A stretch of DNA of 64,000 bases from assembly GCA_024036415.1 (NCBI GenBank), contig JAMWET010003121.1, forward strand, positions 186,001 to 250,000, given 5' to 3'. Below, in pieces: positions 47,371 to 60,098 of this stretch (positions are counted from its first letter, which is position 1; each line of letters opens with the position of its first letter). A program made the translations under genes and the position numbers. Source of the stretch: Prochilodus magdalenae. Taxonomy: Eukaryota > Chordata > Actinopteri > Characiformes > Prochilodontidae. The notes below the pieces were generated by a model. The model searched no databases, was not told where the DNA came from, and was given only the letters and a program-made list of their open reading frames with translations.

Positions 47371-48398
47371 GTATTTTAATTGTATATAGTGCACTGTAGT
47401 ATGTTACACTAAAATATGTAAATAAAACCCATATGCATTCAAAGAACTGGTAATAGTCTTTGCTGCACTACTGGCTCTTTTGTGGCTGACCCAGTAAATC
47501 AGATATCAGGAGAAGTAAATATCATGACATATTGTGTATTACCAAAAGTACAATGAAAGTACAGCTTATCAGGTACATTTTGTCCCATACCGCCCAGCGC
47601 TACTGTGAGCACCGCTTAGATTCAGTGATATTACATTTATAGTTATTAATTTCAGCATCCATAGTAGCCTGCAACATACTTCAAGTACATCTTGGAGTTT
47701 TTCTTGAAGGGAAATGGGAAGATTTAGGAGGCATTTTTAAAATTGCCATATGTTTGCATTATGCTACACAAGTCTTGTACAACCGAATAGCGAAGTTGCT
47801 TTTACAGTTGACTTTTTAATCATCTCTCATTACAGGTTCTAGACAGAAAACTTTCACTTTCAATTTGAACTGGAACTATACCACAGATGGTCACAAAGAG
47901 CTCCGGCTATCTGGTTGAGAAAGCTGTATTGCATAAGAAGCTTTGCTTTAATTTGCTGGAGACGTTTAGATTACTGTGGTGCATATTAAAATCACTATTA
48001 TCCACATAACTATGTATTACTGTTGTTGTGCAGTGAACTTTGAAAGTCATGGCTGCTAAGTGTTTGAAACGTCTTAAAGCCATAAAGGTCAATGTCATTA
48101 TGTAGCATTATAAGCGACGTCATTGTGACACGGTTATGCAACGAGAACCACTTTCAGTGCTTCCAGATTTCCTCGCCCTCTTGTTGTTTTGCACAGCATT
48201 TTGGAACTGAAAGATTTTTGGACTTCCTGTACTTTATTTATTATGAAAAGAAAGGTTATCTCAATATTATTGTTATTTTAATTGTTAAAATTGATAAATT
48301 AATTGTTGTATATTGATTTCACTGTTTCACTTCTTCAAGTGAGTAAAAAAGGCAAACCTACAGTCATCCTTTATGGCATGTTGAAACTTGTTACTTGT

Positions 48399-48660
<262 letters not shown>

Positions 48661-49184
48661 TAGTATTTGTTACTGCCCTTCGGATGTCATGCAGGTCTTT
48701 TACTCCATGACAGGCCTGCATGACATCATTGCAGTCTTTGGCGAAGTTCATGTGGTGTTAAGGGCAGTTGTTGTGACTGACCATGTGCATGTAGTCTGCC
48801 AAAGGTGCTAGAACTAACAGGATGACTCATGGAGGGCATCACTGCCTGTTGAATGTCCGGAACTGTGGCTGATGGGTCAGTCAAGCACAGTCATAAAATC
48901 CATCCTTGCTTAAGTCACATGCAGAACCGAGCGTGAAACTTGAATCTTTCGCATGTCTCATGATGTCAAACTTATATATATATATATGTTTTTGATTGGA
49001 TATATCCACATCCATAAGGAATGGCAAAATAAGTGTAAAAAGCTGGGGTTAAAAAACGATTAAAATAGACAAGACTATAGTAACCTGTCAAATTCAGGCT
49101 CCAAACAATGCATGCATTATGCTCCTCATCCCTCTTCAGTTTGTACTAGTCTCGAAAAAACATTCGGCAACATTCAGAGTTCCA

Positions 49185-49325
49185 CATCAAACTTCATCCC
49201 CTTACTCGACAAGAGTGTCTTTAGGAGAGGAAAGCAGCACTATGGTTAACTCCTGTTTTACAGGACCTTCAAAATTATCGACAAGATGTTAGAACACGCC
49301 GTTAGGCCAGCAGTGCCACTTCTAC
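49185..49325 (+). repeat. 141 bp shared repeat, copy 1
   Basis: About nine in ten bases match 54328-54468 in the same orientation, from ACATCAAACTTCATCCCC to GCCAGCAGTGCC.TTCTA. The family is not recognised. Confidence 0.85.
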
Positions 49326-49582
49326 ATCCTCTCACTGACTCTGACTGATTCAACTCAATGGGACAGTGACTCATTATTCCCTCTTGAGGTACGAAGCAAT
49401 ATTATGAGACAGGCAGGCCGGGGTTAGCTGGTTAGCATGCTAACTTCTGTACATATCTCGGCAACACTATACATACATAGACACCTTTGACATGCTGTCA
49501 GAACTGGTGTTCATTTTGAATTTGAGTTTATTTTAAACTCAGACTTTTACATATTGGTGCTTTAAAGCTTTAATCTGTGAGA

Positions 49583-49610
49583 GGGGTGGGGGGGGAGGGG
49601 TGGGGGGGGG
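49583..49610 (+). repeat. G-run tract (quadruplex-type)
   Basis: Runs of 4, 8, 4 and 9 G separated by single T, A and T bases. Fits a very stable quadruplex motif. It lies in the inferred jdp2 intron 1. Confidence 0.8.
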
Positions 49611-52600
49611 TTGAATCAAGCTTAGCCTGCTAGCCTCTTTCTGTCTGTTCTCCACCATGAGAAGACTACTCAACTCTATGGGTCTGAAAGAAGGGGTAGC
49701 TGTCAAGAAGCCTTCACTGAAAAAAACAAGCTGTTAATCAAAGAAAAAGAAGGCATTAATGTTCTCAGAATAAAGAACTGATCACCCCAGAGAGAAAATA
49801 CACCCAACTTCTGAAGCTGAAGGAGGTGTGGAAAAATCTCCCTGCAGATTTGAGACTCTGAAAACATGTCTCCTGAATAGAATCAAAGCTGTGACAAAGA
49901 CAGCTTTGCAGATCACGTATTTCAGCAGCTATATTTACCATTTTTCAGGACTGAGTATGTACACCCTTTGATGAACATGTTAAATACTGAGTAATGGTGT
50001 ATTTCATTGTTAAAATTGTGTTCTGCTTTTTTTATTGTACATAATTGATCTTTGACAATCAATTTTATAGATTAAGTTTGGTGTCTGATCCGTTCTGTAT
50101 CAGATACTTGTGCTTGTATTCTGTTCATGAAAGAGGCATTTTTGAAGAGGCTGTGTGACTGGAAGAACAATGTGCTGACACAAGATATTTTTGCCCTTAG
50201 ATAACACTCAGCTCCACTACTTGGTCTGATCCACCACTTTGTAATAAGTGGTTAAGGAAAAGGTCTTGTGGCAATACTCGACACAATTTACTCGACACAA
50301 AGAGTAGCAGGTCGCTTATTTCTTTTTTTCTTCTTCTCCTATTTCTTCTGTTTTAACTCGGGTCTTTTCCTGGATGCCCATCGTGCAGGTATTTCCTTAC
50401 TGTAGTGATTACTACAGGCCTACAGGTTTGTTCGTTCTCCATTTAAGAGCGCACAGGGCTAATCTAAGCCAGCCACAGTGTACAGTGTGCCCGAGCTGAC
50501 TTTGGTATTCTTCTCTTTTACGCAGATGTTGGTTTTTAGGCAGAGAGGCAAATCAAATAATTCTTAATGAACACCATGTTTCTTTTGCTGTATTCATGCA
50601 CTTTAGTGTCTGCTGGCTGCTGGCTGGGATAATGCAGTGCCATTACTATTGAGGACTTTTGACTTACAGGAATGGATTTGGGTTTGACATTGAAGTTGTC
50701 GGATGATGTACAGTATTCCACTGCATTTTGAAAGTGTCTGTTATAAGAGTTCAGTATTTCAGTGCAGCATGTACAGAGCTGTATTTGAGGAAGCTATAGT
50801 GTAGTTCTCAATATAGGCCCAGACTAAGAGTAACATATTCTGTATCACGGTGCTCCATATAGAGGTTTCTAGTGAAAATCTAAACAAAGGGAACACTGTT
50901 GTATTCCGTTTATTTTTCCAAATTACTCATGCTGTCATCGCTTGAATACATGCTTGTCCCGACTGGCCCGCATGGAGTTTTATTTGGAAGTGTGCTACAA
51001 GTTTCAAGGATGGAGATTTGGGTAGATTTACTCAGGAAACAGCTTTCCTTAATGGTATTCAGTAGGATGGGGGATGTGTAGGCATATTATACTCATCTAA
51101 AACTCAATTTAATAGGCTCCTGCAGTTTTTGTGACTGCATTGTGGATTCTCTTGTTGGTCTCATTTACAGCTTATCATTTGAGCTGTTCAGAGGATGTAA
51201 ATTTGGCAACCCTATAAACTAGCCCATTGCTTAAGATAGACTGAATTGTAGTATATCTATAGTGGAAGGTTTGGAGAGTTTCTGCAGCTTGTGATGATGG
51301 ATTACACAGTATAAAAGGGACATGCATTTCTGCTTGTTCTTTAGTGTCTTATTGAGCTTTTTGTGCATGTAGTCTGCAAAGCCCAAAAAGCATGCCAGAG
51401 GGAGAATCTCTCTCCGACAGAAACTTGGTTTCTTAGTTGCCTGAAATGCTTTGTTGAGATGAGACATCATCTTGTAATACAGTTGTTATTGCTCACTTAC
51501 CAGCAAGGTTGGCACATCCTCACACAAAGCCAGCGCTATTAACTGCTCCAGCCGTTGACCAATCAGAACAGACTGGTTGACCTGACCAGTCAAATCACAG
51601 TGGTTTCTTCGGGAGGCGTGGCTTAAAGGAGATTGAAACAGATACACAGTATGAGAAAAGTAAAGTGTTTTGGGGAAAACTGAAGCATGTACATTTATTT
51701 TAGTGTGCCCCAAAAATAAAACGATAAATACTTTGGTCCAAAGTAATGTCCAGTGGTGTCATCCACCAGTCCCAGGCACTGCATGGCAGAGTTTAGGGTC
51801 CTCTGAACTAAGTGACTCAGGACATTAGCCATATTCACAGCTGCAGATAAAATTTGTACTGTTAGAGGGAGACACTCACTGTACACTGTAAACTGGAACT
51901 GCCTCAAGAACACCAGGCAGCTCTATGCATATCCCAAATGTGCTGACATGGACCTTACACTTCTTAGGGCTTTTTAATATGTTGTAATCATGCTGTTATT
52001 GAACTAGAGAACTGCTGATACGGAAAAAAAATGCAGCTCAGAATTCAAACAATTCTTAAGTAATGGGTAGCAGTCCTCATCAGGACACAACCAGAAGTCA
52101 CTGAGTAGTCAACATGGAGAGCAGACAGAAAATGGGCTCTCAGTTGCTTATGCAGTCTTCATTTGCAGCCTCATGTCTCAAAAAAAGTAGGATTTTTGTT
52201 ATTTTTATGTAGAAAAAAGAGATTAAGAGCAAGCCAGTGGTGGAGGCCGATGACATTGTCCTGTTCTTCTGTGGCCACATTCCACTGGGCTGACACAGAA
52301 AGAAAGAGAGAGAGGGAGAGAGAGAGGGAGCAGGCCTATGTGGGGGGAACATGGGCAGCAGGCGGGTCTTGGCTGGCTCCCTCTCTTCTTCTCTCCACGG
52401 AATAAAGGGGAATGTGTCTGGGTCTACTTTTGTGCAGGCACTGCTGTGTGCCTCTCCCCCAGCCTCTGTAGAGCAAAAGGGGGGGGGGGGTGTGGCGTAC
52501 TGAGCGAGTCTTGCCAAAGCGGCTGTAAATGGGAGTACACTGTACATGTGAAAGAAAGGGTGGAGAAGAAGCTTGTGAGAAGTATCTTGCTTGAAGCCAA

Positions 52601-53919
52601 GACATGGAGTGAGCAAGAACTGATAGACTTGGTAGGTGAGCAGAGAGAAGCAAAAGGAAAAGGTAATTGGAATTTAATAACAAGCATGTGTTTGTGTATT
52701 CTTACTCAATCCATATGGACAAAGTTACCAGTCTTCCTGTTAGGGAGCACTCATAGCTGGTATGTAAAAAGGGGGAATTTTAATTGACCAGATTTGCTCA
52801 CTTATGCCTGTGTGGTGTGTTGAATTGGGTAAATCTTAGAGGTATTCAGACAGGCCAGATCTTTTCAGGAGCTCAGACAATCCGGTTCTTTTCAACATAT
52901 GACTTTTATTACTCCTGAAGAAACCTGGAAGCTCTGCTGCAAGCAGTGGTTTCATGCACTCATGCTCATCATTACTAGATTGTTACTGGCTCAGATAACT
53001 AAGGCTCTATGCTTATATTTTGCAAACCGGCATTTTGTCATCATACCCTTGAATAAGGCATGTCCCCAAGGAGAGTCAAAAAAATGACAGAACGTGATGT
53101 GACAGATGGTGACATGATGTTGAGATGCTATGACAGAAGTTACCATGTTTGATCCAGCATTCTGAGATGTGGTTCATTTTAGAAAGCATCTGAAAGCTTA
53201 GCAGATATAAGAAAGTGGTGCTCTGTGGTGTTAAAATGCACTGTTAAAAAGTAGGGATGCTTGAAATGGGGGTTCTGGGTTGATTTGTCATATATGAACA
53301 TTAATAAGGGCTATTAAATCTATCCTGGATTAGGAAGAAATTGCTAAGAAATACAACATGTGCACTTCTATAGAGTAACAAATACAGTAGCAGTAAATCA
53401 GTATGGCCTAAGTGTTCTGCTTAGCCTGAGTAGAAATAATATCCAGCAAATCTCTATTTGAAATATTGGTCAGTGCTGATACATATTATTCAGAAGAAGC
53501 AGAAAGAAACTATGATTCCAGTGTCTTCATGCTTCCTATTTAAGCGTGTAGATGGAAGATTTTGCTGGATACTCATTTAGATTTTTGACAATACTGGGAA
53601 CCTCTGATATCATCAGAGGTTCAGTCTAGCTATTTTTGCAGCAGGTTCAGTGACTGGAATGCAAAATGACTTTATGAATTACAGTTACATCACTGATGGG
53701 CCATATATACATACATATATATATACACACAAAAGGAGTGGGGCTTTATCTTCCTTCACCATTCATAGACATACAAAGGCAGAGACCTTGCAGAAGCTTA
53801 GTGCTGTTTGTTTGCTGCAGTATGTTTTGTTTCCATAGAGATGGTACTTAAGTAAAAATGAGCTCAAACCACCTCTTCTCATGGTCTCTCCTCTAGCTGT
53901 GGTCAAGGGCGTGTGTGAC

Positions 53920-56900
53920 ATGATGCCCGGACAGATCCCTGACCCCTCAGTGACGGCAGGCTCTCTGCCCAGCCTAGGCCCACTGGCAGGCATCTCCGCC
54001 ACCACGCTTACGGATCAGCTTAAATACGCCGACCTGTGCAGCCTGGGGGCCATGCTGTCACCACTGCACCTTCTGGGCAAGCTGGGCAAACGGCACCTTC
54101 CCATTAAAGCAGAGGTAAGGCACTCGAGTGGTTGATGTCTGCCAGCTGACTTCAGTACATCTATGTATAAATCATTAAACATTAAATACAGACTAAGTGT
54201 AATATCTTCTGTAGGGTGTCCTTTATAAGCTAAGCCCTTGCAACAATAAAAAGTACACATATCTTATTCTTCTTCTTCTTCTTCTTCTTATTATTATTAT
54301 TAATAATAATAATAATAATAATAATCAACATCAAACTTCATCCCCTTACTCGACAAGAGTGTCTTTAGAGAAGAAAAGCAGCGCCAGTGTTAACTCCTGT
54401 TTTGCAGTACCTTCAAAATTATCGACAAGATGTTAGAACACACCGTTAGGCCAGCAGTGCCAATTCTAATATTAATAATAATAACAATAATAATAATAAT
54501 AATAATAATAATATTAAGTTATTATGTGGAATGGTGTACATGTTATTTGTTGGAGTGGCTCAGTTATACTGATGCTGGTCAATGTTACACAGAGAATATT
54601 ACATATGTATATAAATAAAAATGAATTTAATTTGATGTAAATATTTGCAAATACCAAAAAAATCAACAGCTCCATCTAGTGGACGGTTAGTAACTGGGTG
54701 AGTTTTCACAGAAGACAAATTAATAGTAATATTAAAGGAAGGTTTAGGAATGAAAAGGCCTGCTCAGCATATTTCTGTTCAGAGATGTCTTCATCTTCAT
54801 GTTTTCATCAAAATCTTTTTGTCAGAGTTCAGAACCCTAGTCCCCTACCACCTAACCAGTCCTGACCTGAAATTTTACAGCTCATTTGCCTCACTTTGTT
54901 CAGTCATGTAGTGGGTAACCTTTGTTAAGGTTTACAATGTGAACCAAACATACCATTCACTCCCCAGTGCATATGAGCCCTTTAAAACTGGACTTTTGTC
55001 CTCTGTGCAAATCCAGGCATCTGTGCAAAGGCCCAAAGCTGAAGTGATGTCTGTTTTCTCCCCTCTGTTAGAAAGATGAAGAGGAGGAAAGGAGGAAAAG
55101 GAGGCGAGAGAAAAACAAAGTGGCAGCAGCACGGTGTCGAAATAAAAAGAAAGAACGAACAGAGTATCTACAACGGGTGGGTATTTCTACTGTGTGCTAG
55201 GATACAGAGTGAGTTCACTGTGCCATCATTCAGTTATTCAGTGAGACAGTGTTTAAATAATGTTACATGTATACATAATTAGATTTTAATTAGCCATGAA
55301 CACGGTTTAAAACTAATTATCCTGGCAGTATTGCTTAAGTTCTGTCAGCATCATACTGGATTTCATTTAAAGTAGCCATAAATATATTTACTCAGCATTT
55401 TGGCTGGCAAATTGTACCTCTGTGTATTAAAGTAGGTCGTCATACAGTTCAGTTAGCAATCCTAGCTACATTTACGGTATTTAGCTGACGCTCTTATCCA
55501 GAGCGACTTACAAGGTTAATTATATTACAGGTAGGTCAATGTAGTGTTAGGAGTCTTGCCCAAGGACTCTTATTAGTGTAGCACAGCATAGTTACCTAGA
55601 CCGGGATTTGAACCCCAGTCTCCCACATGTAGAGATGGCACTCTGGGTAGTGGCGTTACCCGCTGAGATACACCAACCGCACTTACTTGGAGCTTGCTAG
55701 TAGCTGATGCTTACTTTAATAGCTGCTGACTTTCGACCTCACCATCAACACAAAGTAAATTAAAGGTCTTCCTCATTGTGAAACTTTCAGTTTGAGATAA
55801 TCTACTTTAACTGGCAACAGTGCAACAGGCACACAGCATGGCTGACACAGTCTGCTGTTGGGGTTGTGATGGTAATAAAGGTGGAACTGCTGCTCTCTTC
55901 AGTCTCTTCAGTGTTAAACACTGAGCAAAGCTGTTCCGAATTGTCCAGGATTTGAGAAACTGTCTGGAGTGAAATGTACAGAGCAAGTTAACAGTTGTGA
56001 TTTAAAGGAGTCCAGGATCTTGTTAAAGGCTTGGGAGCTGAACTTAGCTTCCTATTTGCCAGCTTGTTTTTGAGAATGTTCTATTCTACCTAAGGTAGAA
56101 CAGAGCTTGTAATTAAGAAGCTGGTGAATAGGAAGCCAATCTGAGATTTGTGTAAAGATGAACATCAGCCATGCCTGCTGACAGTGTCAACATTCCCTTC
56201 ACAGTCAGGAACTGTAGGTTTCTGTACACAGCCTTATTGCTGTTGTTCCATTGTTGTTGTTTTGCTGGGCTACAACCTGAGTTGGTTATGTTACATTTTG
56301 GAAGCAAAAATATTAGTGAGTGAATACTGTTATCCAACAGTCTAGGATTTTGGAATCAGCCTATTTTACTGCCTTCTTTTTCAAATAGGGGATTTGTATT
56401 TAAAGAAGGAACTGTCTGTCTACAGTATGTCAGTTCTATGTACTGAACCCATGTCTATGTCAACGTAACATAGTAGTATGTAGTTTTGTACTCAACTGTG
56501 GAACTGTGAATACTAGACACACAAATACTGTATTTTATTTTCATATGTGTATTTATTCTAATATTAGCTGTAAGCTCTGCCATATTGCGAGGATAAATAG
56601 ATTTGCATATTATTTTTCTAATGCCTAAGACTAGTATATCAACAGTTTCCCTAAAAGTAGAAGACTGAAGAACAGAGCTGTACCTGTGTGATCATGCAAA
56701 ATGATTATTTGTGTGTTCTGACATTGTGGTGCAGGAATCGGAGCGGCTGGAGATGATGAACTCGGAGCTGAAAGCACAGATCGAGGAGCTGAAGCACGAG
56801 CGTCAGCAACTCATCCTCATGCTCAATCGTCACCGGCCCACGTGCATCGTGAGGACGGACAGTGTGAAAACCCCAGAGAGTGAGACTAACCCCCTGCTGG

Positions 56901-56920
56901 AGCAGCTGGAGGCTAAATGA
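53920..56920 (+). CDS. jdp2: Jun dimerization protein 2 (JDP2)
   Basis: Small bZIP repressor that pairs with JUN, ATF2 and C/EBP proteins on AP-1 and CRE sites and recruits histone deacetylase. Coding exons 53920-54114, 55072-55176 and 56735-56920 give 161 aa (human 163). Begins MMPGQIPDPSVT as in human. The basic region is in the middle exon (RRREKNKVAAARCRNKKKER, about 75-94). The leucine zipper follows (LEMMNSELKAQIEELK), and the tail keeps the JNK-type site in VKTPESE (Thr146) and NPLLEQLEAK. The coding exon has 23 bases of 5' UTR after the acceptor CTCTAG at 53896, so transcription begins further upstream. It shares the direction of fos and lies about 11.7 kb downstream of it. Confidence 0.97.
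54266..54325. repeat. (TTC)n-(ATT)n-(AAT)n trinucleotide tract
   Basis: Successive trinucleotide runs in the first jdp2 coding-region intron. The ATT and AAT parts are reverse complements and could fold back. The 141 bp repeat follows directly. Confidence 0.9.
54328..54468 (+). repeat. 141 bp shared repeat, copy 2
   Basis: Second copy of the sequence at 49185-49325. Here it is bounded on both sides by AAT trinucleotide runs, which defines its edges. Confidence 0.85.
54468..54514. repeat. (AAT)n microsatellite
   Basis: AAT run with one AAC interruption on the right side of the 141 bp repeat. Confidence 0.9.
55467..55681 (-). mobile_element. tRNA-derived SINE-like element
   Basis: Read on the minus strand, the head has an A-box-like TATCTCAGCGGGTAACGCC and a B box GGGTTCAAATCCCGG. 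The tail contains CGCTCTGGATAAGAGCGTCA, a sequence widespread in fish genomes. It lies in the jdp2 intron between exons ending 55176 and starting 56735. Confidence 0.75.
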
Positions 56921-57673
56921 GGAGGCGCAGGGGCTCAGAGTGGTGCCTTTCCACAGTTACTGTTTACAGGTTAGCTTCCATACAGCTAGCTAGAAGCACT
57001 TAGCTCTAAGCTCTTGGACATTTAAAGAGGAACGAGTCAAGCACTCCAGCCTGTAAGCTTGGAGTTTAAGAGCCTTTGTGGAACCCTCCGCACAACCCAG
57101 CCACACAGGCATGTCCCAATCAGATTGGGCTATGTGCTGACAGTTACACGTTTGTATTACTGTTGCTTTTTTCTATTTGTGGTCATTTAGTGACCAATAG
57201 GTTCATCATAATCCAACAAGTTAAAAAAGGACTGGTGACAGGTTCGGAGGAGTTTGATAACACTTACTTCCTCTCGGTATCGTGTATGATGAAAGGGCCA
57301 GCGGATGCAGCACTGCTGTCCGTGTTTGCGCCCTTTTGCCAATGTAACTGGATGATTTGTACTACACTCCATGTGTCTTCATGATACTGAGTCATGACTT
57401 GCCCTCAATAGCATTTATTTTTTTGACGCAGGCGTCATGTATGCACATATATATGAACTGTTTACATCATTCTGTTTTATTAGTTACCTACAATTTATAT
57501 ATATATATATATTTTCTGATTTTTATACTTCTTGTACATTACATTATATGGACTGTTATCACTAGATGTGATACATTTTATATTTCTGCAACAAATAGTT
57601 ATATAACCTTTTTTTTCTCTGTGACTTACTCATTTTGTTTAATGGCTGTGAAGAAATGCAAACAAATATTAAA
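56921..57673 (+). other. jdp2: jdp2 3' UTR
   Basis: Runs from the TGA to a probable ATTAAA signal at 57668-57673. Contains a TA run near 57498 and a perfect TGAGTCA at 57388-57394. No other gene seen. Confidence 0.5.
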
Positions 57674-58840
57674 CAGGAGTCACTCCTAAATGTTATTTTG
57701 CAATATACAACATGTATTTGGGTAGTATATTCTATAGTCCTTAATAATTAAATCAGTTCTTCTTCAACTCTTTGATACCTCCAGTGCATTCTCAGAAATC
57801 AGTTTTGTGATGTCTTTGAAAAGAGAAATTAAAGCATTTTCATTAAATATCTCACAAAAGATCTTACAAAATGAAACACAAAATGCCAAAAAGTCAGGTC
57901 ATTCAAGCAGTCAAACATCACCCAGCCAGACTGTCTATGAAGTTGTTGTGTTCTGCATAGAGTTAATGTGACTCACTTTAATTGAAGCCATCAACTGAAT
58001 GCATGTTAAGTATAAGGTGCACTGATAAGAAATATGCAGAAGAGCATGAGTGATGCATTTGCATGAATAAGTGCATAAACATATTTAAGTGTCAACCACA
58101 CAGGTATCTCATACTAACTAGTCTGCAATAAGAGCCCTTGATTGTTTATGACTGCTTATTAAGGCTCAACATATATGAACTTTTTAAGCGGCTAAACATT
58201 CTGATATCAAACACCTGCTATTTCATCTGCTAATTATACTTCTATAATATTGTAGATTTTAATTTCATACTTTACTGGTGAATGCTATTGTCAGTTTTCA
58301 GTGGTCACATTGGCTATTATTCCAAATAAACAGCAGAAATTCACAGTCTTTATATAAATAGTTTGAAGGATTTATCATCAGTCCTCTGTATAAACGTGAT
58401 GTGTTATACTGTTATAGCCATGCTAAGGGTTAAGTTGGGATACTTGATGGTGTTTTGTGACCTAATTTATTATTTCATGAGGGTTCATCCTATCGTCAGG
58501 ACATTTCTCACAAAGTGGTTAAGCTCTGTCTTATCTAGTGATGCAGTGATGTAACGCCAAAGATACACAAAGATACACAGGTAGAACATCTCTTCAGTAT
58601 GGCAGTGAATAAATGTGATTCCATGTACATACAGTACCAGGTTAGTGTCATGCAAACCTCTTCTTATGTAATGTTTTATATTCATATATATATTGGTATA
58701 CATTGGTGTTATACTTATATGTAAGGACACCTCCTTGTAGAGGAGCTTACCATACAGATTCACTTTGTAGTTCTGCGATTACAGTCTGTGGTCCATAACG
58801 TTCACTGTATACCTTGTTTGCTCGTATTTACCCTGTACAA

Positions 58841-59110
58841 GACCACCACACAGCAGATATTCTTTATGTGGGTGGTGGGTCATTCTCAGTACTGCAGTGA
58901 CATTGGCGTGGTGGTGGTGTGTTACTTAGTGTGTGTTGTGCTGTTGTGAGTGGATCAGACACAGCAGTGCTGCTGGAGTGTAATGTCTACTCAGTGTCCA
59001 CTCTTATTAGACACTCCTACCTTGCTGGTCCATCTTGTAGATGTTACAGCTCACTGTGTTTTAGAGAGAAAGAGAACAATAATACTGGCTCTGCAGAAGA
59101 CTGACCTGTA
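58841..59110 (+). repeat. Dispersed fish repeat (GTGGATCAGACACAGCAGTG family)
   Basis: GTCATTCTCAGTACTGCAGT, GTGGTGGTGTGTTA, GTGGATCAGACACAGCAGTG and TTAGACACTCCTACCTTGCT follow in the order known from an abundant otophysan repeat. Its first part is the inverse of the motif at 43.84 kb. Confidence 0.65.
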
Positions 59111-59560
59111 ACATGGTGAAGTGGGAATGCTGCTCTGCTACCTGATGAAATTTCTGTGGAGAATTAAAAAAGGTGGTCCATTGGTGACATCTAGTGGTGC
59201 ACATAAGCAATAGCATAGAGGCTTTAACTAGGATGCCACATTCAATAAAGGGCAACGGTGATAGTGGGGGGTTTATTGTACACTGCAAATATACAATATA
59301 GACCTGTGGTTACTTACTTTACTCAGAATAAAATGGCTGGTGCATCTTTAATATAAAAGGAAACCCTGTCTGCTTTACAATAAACAAGGTTTATTTAAAT
59401 AGAACAAATTGTAGCGCACTATCTAGGGCATGAAATATCGTGTTATGCGGAAAGTCATGTGGCATTTAATCATAAGCTGCGCGACCTCCTGTAAAACATT
59501 TGGTGCCTATATGGCGGTGGAAGTCACAGTTTCTCATCCTAAATGGTGGTGCACTATATA

Positions 59561-59754
59561 GAGCGCTGTTTCTCAACCCTGGTCCTGGAGGCCCCCTGCC
59601 CTGTCGATTTAGTGAATTCCCTGCTCCCAGCACACCTCATTCAACTAACCAGCTCATTAACAAACCCTCAGAGGCACATGGGGGTGTGTTAAAGAGGGAA
59701 TCCAGTGACCTGCGCAGGGCAGGGAGCCTCCAGGACCAGGGTTGAGAAGCACTG
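59561..59754. mobile_element. Hairpin MITE with CCCTGGTCCTGGAGGC termini
   Basis: Left end TTTCTCAACCCTGGTCCTGG and right end CCAGGACCAGGGTTGAGAAG are reverse complements over about 20 bases; the 190 bp interior is non-coding. Related fragments occur at 1.12 and 61.23 kb. Confidence 0.85.
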
Positions 59755-59865
59755 ATATGAAGGAGAGGTAGATTTGAATATATATGTGTGATGTATGTAC
59801 AGACACAACCATTAAAAACCTCAGGGGGGTACAGCAGGGCTGCTTGTGATGAATTAGGCTACTGG

Positions 59866-59935
59866 CCAATCATAGCACAGATGGGCGGGGCTTCTGTCAG
59901 AATACGGGTGTGTTAAAAATTCCGCGGTATAAAAG
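59866..59935 (+). promoter_or_regulatory. flvcr2: flvcr2 core promoter
   Basis: A CCAAT box (59866-59870), a GC box GGGCGGGGC (about 59883-59891) and a TATA box TATAAAAG (59928-59935) are in standard order. They predict a start near 59958 and a 5' UTR of about 140 bases. Confidence 0.75.
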
Positions 59936-60098
59936 TCACGTTATTGAAGCCGTCAGCTGTTAGTGCACCGCTGTGCACAGTCGGCGGTTTACTTCCAGCT
60001 TCATCTATACGTGGGCTTACAGGCTGTTCCTGACTTACACTGAACTTCAGAACTTTTCTTAAAGCCATAGAGCACACAGAACTGTAAGGGACAGCAAC

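Larger units (their letters stand above)
57674..59860. other. jdp2-flvcr2 intergenic region
   Basis: No gene recognised. In human BATF lies between JDP2 and FLVCR2; no bZIP reading frame of BATF type is present on either strand. The region holds a dispersed repeat (58.84-59.11 kb), a CTCF-like motif on the minus strand at 59186-59200, and a hairpin MITE (59.56-59.75 kb). Confidence 0.6.

Noticed and set aside
52140..52787. Several overlapping open frames on both strands
   Set aside because: Low-complexity GA/TC-rich DNA lacks stops on both strands; frames conflict and resemble no family.
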